Shown here: positions 23,001 through 35,000 of the stretch, in pieces
Layout: each line of letters starts with the position of its first letter
How positions within the stretch are numbered: the first letter of the stretch is position 1
Source: Blasia pusilla
Taxonomy: Eukaryota; Marchantiophyta; Marchantiopsida; Blasiales
Reading direction: 5' to 3'
Length of the DNA: 64,000 bases
Assembly: GCA_050084515.1 (NCBI GenBank)
Contig: CM114272.1
Span: 27,094,001 to 27,158,000, forward strand
Notes under the pieces: model-generated
What the model saw: only the letters and a program-made list of their open reading frames with translations
What the model was told of the DNA's origin: nothing
The model's database searches: none
Position numbers and translations under genes: made by a program

Positions 23001-26000
23001 TGTTCAGAACAGCACACCCCAGTGCTCTGTAAAGAGTTCGACAGAGATTAGTAGCTGCTTCCACTGTATCAAGGAAATGAACAGTTAACCAGAAACCGCC
23101 ATAGTATTTGTACCTACACAACTAGTCGTTGTATATTACATACCTTAGGCATGGATTGAGTGCAATACGTGAACATATCATAAAAGCCACCTGTAGTCAA
23201 CGCTCAGTATCTCAGTATTTATTCCTACTGTGCTCCTACTGAGAAATAGATCCTCAATTTGTAAAAAGATAATTCAGAACCATTTTGTGGGAAATCACGT
23301 AAATGTAGACCACTGCCTACTTTCAGTAGAGAAAACGGTTTTGAACAGCATATGGAAGACTTGTCAAACACGAATCTCCTCTATTAACTGTTTCCTCTTC
23401 TCTATTGTGACAACTACTACTTCTCAAAATTACAACTATGGGACCCGGGACAAAGATTAGGGTCTCTCAGCCTCATAGGTAAATCCTATTTTTCAGAGAG
23501 TGAATCTTCTCCATAGGGATTCAGACTAAGTACTTTTGGCTCCGGTAGGCTAGGATCGGGCCTATAACAGTAAAAGGCCCGCCAGAGCCTCCTCATTCAC
23601 TCCTGCTACCCAAAAACATTCCCAAATGCTGCTCTTCAGTTCTGGTCCCTCACATGTTGTGGTATAGGCAGTGTACTGGTGCCTTAACATGCTTTGGAGG
23701 GAATATTGTGCTGTAAAATATGGTGTGCTCCCTGAAGAGGCAACAAACAGAGGGCCTCTTCTCCCATTTGGAGAGAAGAGACCCTTTACCTTCCTTTTCG
23801 TAATTTTTTCCAAGTGAACTTCAATTACAGTCCTTTCTTCCTTCCTGCCGACTACAGAACTGTCACGGTAAGTTCCCCCATGGCGAAACTCTGTGGTCTA
23901 CACTGGGAAAGGAAACTAAGTGACTGGGCTGATGAGGAGCCAGAGCGAGAGGGCCAGTTTGTTTCAGGAGATCACATAGCAACCTTGTTCACCTTCTCAC
24001 ACTCAGGGTGATTGAAGAATCCTCCAAGACCAGAATGGATCACACAATCAGAAGGCATCAAACACCGCACCAAGCCAAAGTCCCTATAGACATCTCGAAG
24101 AATTGGGTGTTCCCTGACACCAGCTTACTGTAATCACAGTATTATATGCCAAGGTGTTGGCAAAGATCACCACTGAAACAGGCAAATCTGACACAGTGTC
24201 ATCCAAAACTAGGGTGAAACAAACCCTGGCCCATCTCTTCACTTTTGCAAAACTAAGTCCCATGGCCCTGTGGGGTCCCCGTGGACGGTAAATCTATTCA
24301 TTCATTCATTCTCACCTATATTGTTTGAGCTCTACTTTTGATGAACTGGTGGAAGTACTCTCTGGGGTGAATGGAGATCCCCCTAAACTCGGGTGCTGTT
24401 CATACTATTGTTGGTGTGGGTGGATAACATTGCTCTGATATCTAGAACAGCAAAGGGTCTTCAACTCAAGTTGAATGCATTCCTAAATCTTTGGATCCCA
24501 GCTCCAAGCTGCAGAGCAGTTGCGCACCTTGACCTTCGGCTATTGACCCAGACAGGCTATATAGAGATTGTGGGTACATCTATCTCAGAGTAAGACTCAA
24601 ACCCAACAACCAGAGGAGAACTAGTGGCGGTCGCAGTTAGATCAACGGAGGACTGAATTGTATACACATGCTGGAATCCAACCACACAGGATGGAGCAGT
24701 GGCTCCATCTCCTGAACACTATGGTCATCCCTGCCAACTTCATGGCTTCGTGCCTCTGAAGTTCAGGGCCACAGCCCCAATGAAACACCCAAGGGACTAG
24801 AGGTCTGTCAGAATGTCTTCCTGCAACAATGCCTGGGCACTAGGAGAACTCCCCACGACCAGCTCCTGGCTGAGTTTGGTGAGGAACCAATAGAGATTCA
24901 TGCTATAAAGAATCTAATCACACTCCTCCAACACCTTCAAGCTATCAATACACATGACCTAAATCGCATTCCTGCAAGAGCTTTTCAAGCTTAGTGCACC
25001 TGCCAAAAACTGGTACTATAACTGCAGCAAATGGCTTAGCAAAAGGGGTATTCCAATCAAGGTCTTGCCAACAAGGACCAACCACCAGGACCTGTCGGGG
25101 AAAATGCACAACAATTATGCCTCCATCAATTGGGATAAGCACAAGAAGCTCTGCGAGAGAAGGGACAGTGAGTGTCAAAAAAAGAAGCAAAAGGATGAGA
25201 TGTTACCACACTTTCATGAAAACGGGGTGATCCACAAAGTAATTGTCTTACATTTCTGCCCCCAGACCCCCTAAGTTCTGTCATTCATTTGCTGGATTCA
25301 GATGCAGTTCGACTAACCTTGGGCCCGAGAAACCCAAATTCTCATAGAGGAGAAGAGAGGGCAACTCGTGTAAATGTTGCAACTCAAGGACGCTTTGTTA
25401 TAAACAACATTACATTTCCAGTAGCAATTTCCACAAAAACCTCCAGTTTGAATTTCCTGATCTCTTCGGAGACCCTGCTTTCAAGGTCTCTGATTTTATG
25501 ACTAGACAGAACCAGGTTCAGGTCGTCAAGTTCTTACATATGAGTGTGAAGGGCCAAAGGCACAAAGGACCTCTGAGCCCTTCACTGGTAGTTTTTTTCT
25601 CCTGTTCAATTGTTGCATGATTCACAAAGCAAGCTACTTCTCACCTGCTAGGCTATGCCTGTGTATCCATAATCTACTCTGGTATTTTCTGATTGAGCTT
25701 CAAATAGGTCAGAAAGTTTACATTATTCTCCACCTGGCCACTTGCTATCGCAATGTTTCCAAGACTTAGTAATGCCGTTTCCGCCATAGCCATTTCTTGT
25801 GGGCTCTGAATGGTGTCCCCAGGAACAAAACTACAATTTGCTGTTATCATGGCCAATTTTACTCCGAAGTTGGCGCTGGAATTAACAAGGCAGTGAAGGT
25901 TCATTATGAAGGCATAAATACAACAATTTATGGTCTGGTAGTGAAGGACAGGAATATCATGTATGCTCCACATTACTCTTTACTTGGGTCTCAGAATGGA

Positions 26001-29000
26001 AGCATAAAGTCAATCAAATTCTCACCACACATCCTGAAGAAGTTCATCGTGGCCATCCCAAGTTTCAAACAACACAGCCACTCTTCTGGAGAGACATAAT
26101 CTCACTTGGTACTCAACATCATGCAGAAGGACCAAAAACTTCTCAATCAAAGACTGCAAACATGGCAATCATTACACAATCAATATCTTCTGCACAAACA
26201 ATCACGACAATGTGAGAGGAAAGACTGAAAATAAGGCCCTTATTGAGCTAGATCGGAGTATGACATCCAAAAGATGTAACAACTTTGTCACACTTCAACT
26301 AACAAATGCTCTAGCCTTGAGTGAACCCCACAAGTCCCTCAAAGAATGGCAAACCTGTGCTGCATGTGGATCCAGATCCACAAATGCTGAAATGACCTCA
26401 ACAAGTTTAAATCGAGTTGCCCAAAACAAGAGGCCCATGTCTGCGACATTCCCAATGAGCTCTGCAAGTTGCGATGAAATCTGCATCACGACAGGGATAT
26501 GATGAGAACACATTATTGGACCATGAAACATCAAACAGCCAGATAGCCAATGGCCATTGTAAATAAATAATCTAAACAGAGAATAAACGAATGAATGAAT
26601 AGATTTATTGTCCACGGGGACCTCACAGGGCCATGGGACTTAGTTTTGAGAATTAGCAACAATTTGAAGAAAGACCAAGCAAAGAACCAGCAAGGGCTTA
26701 AGAGGTCCTTTGAGCCAAGTGATTTTCCCTAGTCTTCACACAACAACGCAAGAATTTAGCAATCTGAATCTGATTCTGCCTTGCCATGAATTCGAAGACC
26801 TTGACGACAGGGTGAGCAAAGAGATCCCGGCTTAATTTCACTTGCCATAGTTTAAGGGCACAAGAAATCATTCCCTAAAACATCACTTTCTCCAGCTTCA
26901 GGCGTATATTTGAGTCTGCACACTCTCTTGTCTGTAGTGTTAGGTCATCACATTCTCTTTGTGAGAAACTGGCAAGATTTTTTATGAATGACTGGTCCTT
27001 TCTTTATGTTTACCCTTGCTGTGCATGGGATAACTTTGCCCAAGTTCAAATGTGCTCTTATCAGTGATGACCATGTTCATTCCAGCATTTTCCATACAGT
27101 ACCATGGTTGCCAGTCTTATATATGTTTCAAACATGATACAACCCAAGATTTCTCTTCTTTTTGGCAAGTTCTGCAAATACATTCTATTGAACATTGGCA
27201 AGCTGCAGCCCATGTACTGCAGTACTTCAAGGTCACTTCTGATATATGCCTTGTTTTTTATCGTTCCACCCATTATTTCAGGTGCTGGGCTTCCTTCATC
27301 TAAGATGATAGAAGACCTACATCTGGCATTGTCTTTATCATGACAGGTGCTGCAGAACATTGTACCTCAAGGAAGCAGACGATTACTGCACAGTCCACCA
27401 CACCAGAAGAAAAAGTAGCTCTAAGTAAGGCTACTGAAGAGATACTGTGGATTAGAGATATTCTTGATGAAATTGGCTTTCCACAACAATCTCCAAAAGA
27501 TCTTTATTGCCATAACAGTCTGAAAGTCTGAAAATCTGAGAGTCGACTTTAAAATAATTTGTTCTCCGACTCCAAGATCAGACATCTGGATCTCCAACCT
27601 TTCTGACAAGCAGATTCAGAAAAGACACATCCACCTTCAGAATGTGGCTCTTCAGTCCAGGCTGCTGGTGTTCTCATTGAGAGCCTCACTAAGCAAAACA
27701 CTTCTCTTAGCTTCAAACATTAGGTTGTGAGAGACGCAGTGCAGTGGGAGGTAAACACTCTACAGTCGCCAGCCACTAGCTTTTTCTTTTTTCAGCCAAA
27801 GTTCCTTCCTGAATGATGAATGAATAGATTTATTGTCCACGGGGACCCCACCGGGCCATGGGACTTAGTTTGAGATTTGACAACAATTTTGGAGAGAGAA
27901 TGAATGAATGAATAGATTTATTGTCCACGGGGACCCCACAGGGCCATAGGACTTAGTATTGAGACTTAACAACAATTTTGGAGAGAGAGCAAGCACCAGC
28001 GAGGGCCTAAGGGGTCCTCAGAGCCAGGTGAGTGTCCCTGGTCTTCACACAACTATGCAAGAATTTAGCAATCTGAGTCTGATTCGGCCTAGCCATGAAC
28101 AGGAGGACCCTGGGAGCCCGGTGAACAAAGAGATCCGGGAAGTCAAGCCTAATGTGATCGTGAAAGGTGCAGTCGAAGAGGTACTGATGTTCATCATCAA
28201 CAAGCCCCGAGTTGCAAAATCTACATAATCTGTCCTCCCTTTTCTTCAGAGAGAATTTTCCTTTCTCAATCTCCAGGTCAGTAGAGCCACATCTGAATCT
28301 CGCTAATGTATGACGTAACTTAGTGGGAATGGGGGCAGAGATGTAGGAGGCTTGCTGCATGGATCTGCAGTTGTTCATGAGGGTGTGGTAGCGCCTCATT
28401 CTTTCACAATTTTTGTGAGAGGAATTCCCCCTGCTTTCCCAGAGACGCTGGTGTCGGCCCCAGTTGATGGCAATGTAATTGTTGTGTAATTGTTCAGCAA
28501 GGTCCTGGTGGGTGGCCGTAGGCAGGTCACCGATGGATATTCCCCATTTCATGAGCCACTCCGTGCAGTCATAGTACCAATTTTTAGCCCCAAGGGTGGC
28601 ACTACTTTTTGAAACCACGTAGGCCCTGGCGGATAGACGATTGGGATCGTCCTTGCAGATATCCTCAAGGTGTTGGAGAAATGTGATCAGATTGTTAACA
28701 GCATGGATCTCCATTGGTACCTCCCCAAACTCAGCCAATAGAATGTCGTGGGGAGTGGTTTTCCTAATGCCCAGACTCTGACGCATGAAGAGTTTCTAGG
28801 GGGCCTCAAGGCCCTGGGGCCAAGCCTTGGAGCTGGGGCCCCACACTTCAGATGCATAGAGTGTGGCTGGGATCACCAGAGCTTTGAAGAGATGGAGTTT
28901 CTGTGGAATATGCCAGAGTTCCATTCTTCTGCAATTGGATTGTAGCAGATGTAGACCCCTCAAGCCTGCATTGATCTTGTTGCGACTCCCATTGGTTCTC

Positions 29001-32000
29001 CATTGGTTGTTGGGTTTGAGTTGCACCCCCAGGGATATGTACTCACTCACAATCTCAATGATCTCCCTTCTCATTCCCTGGCTGAAGGTGAAAGTGTGTG
29101 ACCGCTGCACCGTAGGGAGCTGTGATCCAAAGATGATTATCTTCGTTTTCAGCAAGTTGACTTCCATGCCCGATTTGTTGCAGAAGCTTGAAAGTGCATT
29201 CAGGTAAAGTTGGAGCCCATGTGCTGTTCTAGACATCAGAACTATATCATCTGCATACAGGAGCAGGGGGATGAGGCAGTGTGCTAGCTCTGGGCAGAGA
29301 GCAACCACCAGCGAGGGCCTAAGGGGTCCTCTGAGCCAGGTGACTGTCCCTGGTCTTCACACAACTATGCAAGAATTTAGCCATCTGAATCTGATTCTGC
29401 CCAGCCATGAATGCGAGGACTTTGGGAGCCCGGTGATTAAAGAGATCCGGGAAGTCAAGCCTAATGTGATTGTGAAAGGTGCAGTCCAAGAGGTACTGAT
29501 GTTCATCATCAATAAGCCCCAAGTTGCAAAATCTACATAATCTGTCCTCCCTTTTCTTCTGTGAGAATTTTCCTTTCTCAATCTCAAGGTCAGTAGAGCC
29601 AAATCTGAATCTCGCTAAAGTATGACGTAACTCAGTGGGAATGGGGGCAGAGATGTAAGAGGCTTGCTGCATGGATCTGCAGTTGTTTATGAGGGTGTGG
29701 TAGTGCCTCATTCTTTCACCATTTTTGTGAGAGGAATTCCCCCTGCTTTCCCAGAGATGCTGGAGTCGGCCCCAGTTGATGGCGATGCAATGGCTGTGTA
29801 ATTGTTCAGCAAGGTCCTGGTGGGTGGCCGTAGGCAGGTTGCCGAAGGAGACTCCCCGTTTCATGAGCCACTCCTTGCAGTCATAGTACCAATTTTTAGC
29901 CCCAAGGGTGGCACTACTTTTTGAAACCACATAGGCCCTGGCGGACAGACGATTGGGATCATTCTCGCAGATATCCTCGAGGTGTCGGAGAAATGTGATC
30001 AGATTTTTGTCTCCATTGGTATCTCCCCAAACTCAGCCAGTAGAATGTCGTGGGGAGTGGTTTTCCTAATGCCCAGACTCTGACGCATGAAGAGTTTCTG
30101 GGGGACCTCAAGGCCCTGGAGCCAATCCTTGGGGCTGGGGCCCCACACCTCAGATGCATAGAGTGTGGCTGTGATCACCAGAGCTTTGAAGAGATGGAGT
30201 TTCTGTGGAATATGCCAGAGTTCCATTCTTCTGCAATATTGCAGCAGGTGTAGACCTCTCAAGCCTGCATTGATCTTGTTGCGACTCCCATTGGTTCTCC
30301 ATTGGTTGTTGGGTTTGAGTTGCACCCCCAGGTATATGTACTCACGCACAATCTCAATAGTCTCCCTTCTCAGTCCCTGGCTGAAGGTGAAAGTGTGTGA
30401 CCACTGCGCCGTAGGGAGCTATGATCCAAAGATGATTATCTTCGTTTCCAGCAAGTTGACTTCCGAGCCCGATTTGTTGCAGAAGCTTGATAGTGCATTC
30501 AGGTAAAGTTGGAGCCCATGTGCTGTTCTAGACATCAGAACTGTATACAACAGCAGTGGGATGAGGCAGTGTACTAGCTCTGGTGGAGCTCCATTCACTC
30601 CAGAGAGCACCTCTTCAAGTTCGTCAATGTAGAGCCGGAACAATGTAGGTGATAGGGGGCATCCTTGCTTGACTCCGGTGTTGGAGGATAAAGTTTCAGA
30701 TCTGCCCCTCCTAGTGGCAATCTGTGCTAACACCTGAGCATATAAGACCTTGATTGCTGTAAGTTGTAGTGGTGGGACACCCAACTCTTCAAGTCGTTTC
30801 CAAAGAAGTGCCCTTGGAACTGTGTCAAATGCCTTCTTGAAGTCTACAAAACAGCAGAAAAATTTACCCGGCTTGTGACCAATTCTGGACTTGGAACTTT
30901 CTTCAATCAGTAATCGGAGTGTGAGAAGGTGATACAGGGTGCTATGTGAGTGTCGAAAACCTGCTTGTCCTCTGGCTTGCACCTTCTTTTCTTCAGCCCA
31001 GTCGCTGATTTTCCTTTCCAGCAGTAGCCTGTATAACTTGGCCATGAGGGAGCTCACCATGATGGTTCTGTAGTTGGATGGTATCATTAGGTCTCCGGCC
31101 TTGAAGAGTGGGTGGATCGTATTCATTTGCCATTCTGGTGGGAAGCCCTGTTGAACTGCAGTATTGAACATTCTGGTGAGGGTTGGGCCAATTGCCTCAC
31201 TGGCGAATTTGAACATCTGAGCCTGGCACCCCAGGTCATCCTCTGGTTTGTTATGTAGCCTTCTGAGGCCCGATGTGACATCTTCAGTGGTGAAGAGGTC
31301 CGGTAGATCCCGAATCCCATTCGGCCAGGGGTCGGTGGGAGCAGCAGTGTTGGAGTGGTAAAGTTGGGTACCATATGTGGTCCAGATCTGTAGATCTTGG
31401 AGTGGAAAGTTGTTCTGTCTATTCCTGAGTATTCTCCAGAATTTGGCCGATTGGTATTTCATCTGCTCTGTGAACTCTGTGATCTTGATGGCAATGTATT
31501 TGTGTTTCTTCCTACTTACCAATCGTTTGTAAGTTTTCTGCAACAATCGAGTGTGCGGAGAGTGTGGGTCCTCCCGCAGCCGGTCATTCAGCTCCCTGCG
31601 GGCCTCTTTGCAGTCCTTGTCAAACCAGGGTTGGGAGAAGAACGTAGAAGTAGATCTAATGTGTTTGCCTCCAAACAGTTGGAAAGGTAAGACTTTTCTG
31701 CAACACTGATGTAGGATGTCGCTGAACTCAGTCGTGTTCACTGTGGGTGAGCACTCTGTAAGAGCCTTGTTGACGAGTGTGATGAGTTCATCTGTCTTTT
31801 CCTGAAGGAAAGTGTATCGACATTTGGTCGGCAAAGGTAATTTTTCTGCAGCCTCTGGCGTGGTTTTGGAGACCATGATGTCAAAGTAGAGTGGTTCATG
31901 ATCAGATTCTAGAACGGGTGTGACACGGACATTGGCAACCAGATGTGGTAGTTGATGTACTTCCCAATCAGGTAGTCGACCACTGATGTCGAGGTTTCTC

Positions 32001-35000
32001 TGTTGGAGTCAGAGTGTCCAATGGAAGTGCGACCTCCTGACTGTGGCCACATAGCCATGCCATTGGCAAGTACCAAAACAATGTGTTGAGCAAAGTTGGA
32101 GAAGTTTCTCTCCATTGGCTGTTTTTTCCCTGTCCACTGAATTGCGCTGCAGGTGTGGGAAGAATACTTCTCCGAGAGACCCGTCTGCCGACAGAGCATC
32201 AATCCCTTCCATGTTGGTGTTGTTTGACATGTAAATTAGAGCTTGAGTGTTGGCCGTTTTCCCATTGAAATCTCCTACTAAGAGGATATTTCCCCTCTGC
32301 ATGTGGTGCTCAATAGATGTAGAGAGAGCCTCATACGGAAATTCTCTTTTGAGCACAGTAGGACTGAAGTAGCAAACTGCAATGAGAAGATCTTTCGTAA
32401 CCCCGCTTCTTTGGTGACCTTGATCCAGAGGAAGTGTTTCTCGTCATCAATGTCGGCTATCCAGACAAAAGGTTGTAACCATGGTGCTACCAAGCATGCC
32501 AGGCCACCGTGTCCTTTGTTGTTGCTGTTTGTGAGTGAATATGATCAATGTGCCATTAGAAATTCTGTTAAACGAACTAAAAGACCTTATGCTGCAAGTC
32601 CTAGTGACCCATAAGGATGAGTAACCAGGTTAGGGACTTGCCTTTATTGTGTCAATAGGCTGGTGACTCTTTTGTTGAATTAGAAAGGCTTGCCTGGGGG
32701 AGCAAAAAGATGGTGGTGCCACTACTGTGCTGTTTTATCTCTAGCATACTTCTAGACTAGTCTATAGTCTGGGACCCAAAGCTGAGGAATTCCATCAATT
32801 TTCATAAAGATTAAAAGCATTTCTGCAGCTTGTCTTTCTTTACCTTGAACCACTCAGTAATTTATCTCTGTACTGCTAACAAGTTGAGCTACTCCCACAA
32901 CATCATTAGAGGGGGAAAATTATCATGTGACCTCCTTCTCACCTCTACAAAGACCAGTTTCTTGAACATCAATCAACTCAGTCTCTACTCTTGGGAAACT
33001 GTAAAGAATTTGTCCAGTTCACTTGACGACCACACAGGTCAAAAGGTGAAGACTATTCTCACGATGGAAACAGGAAGTACAGGACTTCTTGTACCAAAGG
33101 GATCATATCCTGAGACTTATATGCATGAAAGCCAAACCAGAATGGTGCTGCCCGAAGGTTGAATCAAAATTTGGGGTCAAAGCATTGTCCATGCATACAG
33201 CTGCAGTGTCTATTTTGGATAGTGGCCATCGTAAGAGCCCACTATCTCTGCAATGTGGGTCCTGCCATGGCCTTCAAAGGAATGAATGAATGAAGTGATC
33301 TATTGTTCTCCATATTCAATTGAATGAGTTATCATCCACACTGAAAATAAACACAAATCAATGACATAATTTATTCTCCATTTCTCAGACTGGAAATTAC
33401 TCAACAATTGAACAGGACAGATCACAGCTTAAGAGGAAGTCCTCTTCAGTCCTCTTTCAGTGCTGCTCTCAACCTTTCCCACACCTGTGTAGCAGTTTAG
33501 CAGTCTGACATTGGTTCTTGCTAGCCCAAAATCAGTGACAACCAGGGCAGAGCCCTAAAAGAGAACAGAGAACTCTAGTCGGGTGTCATCATGGTAACTG
33601 CAATTGGTAAGATAATGCTGATGTCATCATGCACTCCATAACCACAAAGACTACATACTCTGTCCATCACTTTGTGGAAATTTCTCCTCCGATAACTCCA
33701 AGTCTGTTCAACCACATCTATATATACCAAATACAAGACGAAGTTTACTGGACATGGGGCCAGAGATATAAGAAGCTTCCATTGTGCATCTCCCCGAATT
33801 CATCAAAATTGCTCCGCATATTTCCCAGACTGATTGCAGCTCGTATCTCAGAGCTTCTTGGTGCTCATCCCAATGCATAAAGATATCAGTGTTGTGCAGC
33901 TTCTCAACAAGGTCCTTGATAGCGCTTGTCAGTAGACCATGGATTGCTATGCCACACTTGCAAAGACATTCTCTGCACGGCACTTGTTTTGCCGAGTAGC
34001 AGCAGCATCCTTGAATGCTATGACGGCTTATGCAGAAAACCAATAAGGGTCATCATCACTAATAACCTCGAGGTGCTGGAGGAATATGATCAGATTTTCA
34101 TACGATAAATCCCCACTGACACCTCTCCCAACTCAACCAGCAGCAGGTCATGAGGACTTGTGTTCCCAACTCTTAGGCACTTCTGCACCAGGAGTTTCAG
34201 TGGGACGTCTAGTTTCTTGGGCAATTCATTGGGGGTTTCAGCCCCATACTTCAGAGGTATGGTACCTAGCAGGAATGACCATGGCTTTGAAGAATCGTTG
34301 TTTTTGTACTCTCACATTTGTACTCTCCTGCAATTTTATTCCAGCAGGAGAATACAAATGTGAGAGAGTCCCTGCACCCATCAGGACACCGATTCGTGAC
34401 CCAAGTAGTGTTACACTTCTACAGCCGTTGGTTGGGTGGGGGTGGGGTCGGGGGGTGGGAGAGCCATATGAGCTAAATACCTAAGGATCCAGGAGAGGGA
34501 TATTTCATTTCTCATTCCAGCATTTTCTCCAGAAGTGGCTGAGCGATCTTTTCAATTGCTCTGCGAGCCACTGTACTCATTCAGTAGTGCCTATCAGAGC
34601 CGTGTGACTTCAGACCGCGCACCCTGGTTGGATGGTGCTAGAGACAGGGACAGGTGCAAAGAGAGTGAATGAATGAATGAATTCATTATTGTCCACGGGG
34701 GGTCCAACATTTATTCTTGCAACATTTGCTAGAATTAAGCAGTGAGAACCCAACCAAGCAGCACTTAACAGGTCTTCTGGTCCAGGTGGTGTTCCCTGGC
34801 CTTCACAATCCTCTGTACGGATTTAGAAATCTGAACTTTGTTCTTGCTAGTCACCAAGTCAGCAACTATAAGGGTAGCACCTCAGAAAAGATCTGAGAAC
34901 TCAAGTCTCATGTACACCTGGTAATTGCACTTGTAGAGAAAATGTTGTTCATCACCAAAACTTTGTGATCTCAAACGCTTTCATAACCCGTCTTCTCTTT

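Larger units (their letters stand above)
27897..32530 (-). mobile_element. LINE-A, longest copy, with internal tandem duplication
   Basis: This is a non-LTR retrotransposon, minus strand, with APE endonuclease (about 32530-31880), reverse transcriptase (about 31500-30420), a C-terminal zinc-knuckle region, and a 3' UTR ending in the hairpin and GAATGAATG tail at 27897. The C-terminal third is present twice in tandem (29295-30560 and 28007-29290). The repeat joins just after AGAGAGCAA, so the upstream unit lacks its own tail. The element lies in the ATM intron 26481-35940, in the ATM sense direction. Confidence 0.9.

Noticed and set aside
22963-23113. Longer version of ATM exon 29 starting at 23113 or 23063
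   Set aside because: Start 23113 would need a 30-nt intron and start 23063 breaks the phase. Start 23026 gives correct phase and exact spacing to plant ATM ([21 protein letters not shown]).
27897-27925. GAATGAATG arrays as CRISPR or microsatellite loci
   Set aside because: Each array is short and always attached to the LINE-A hairpin, so they are retrotransposon tails.
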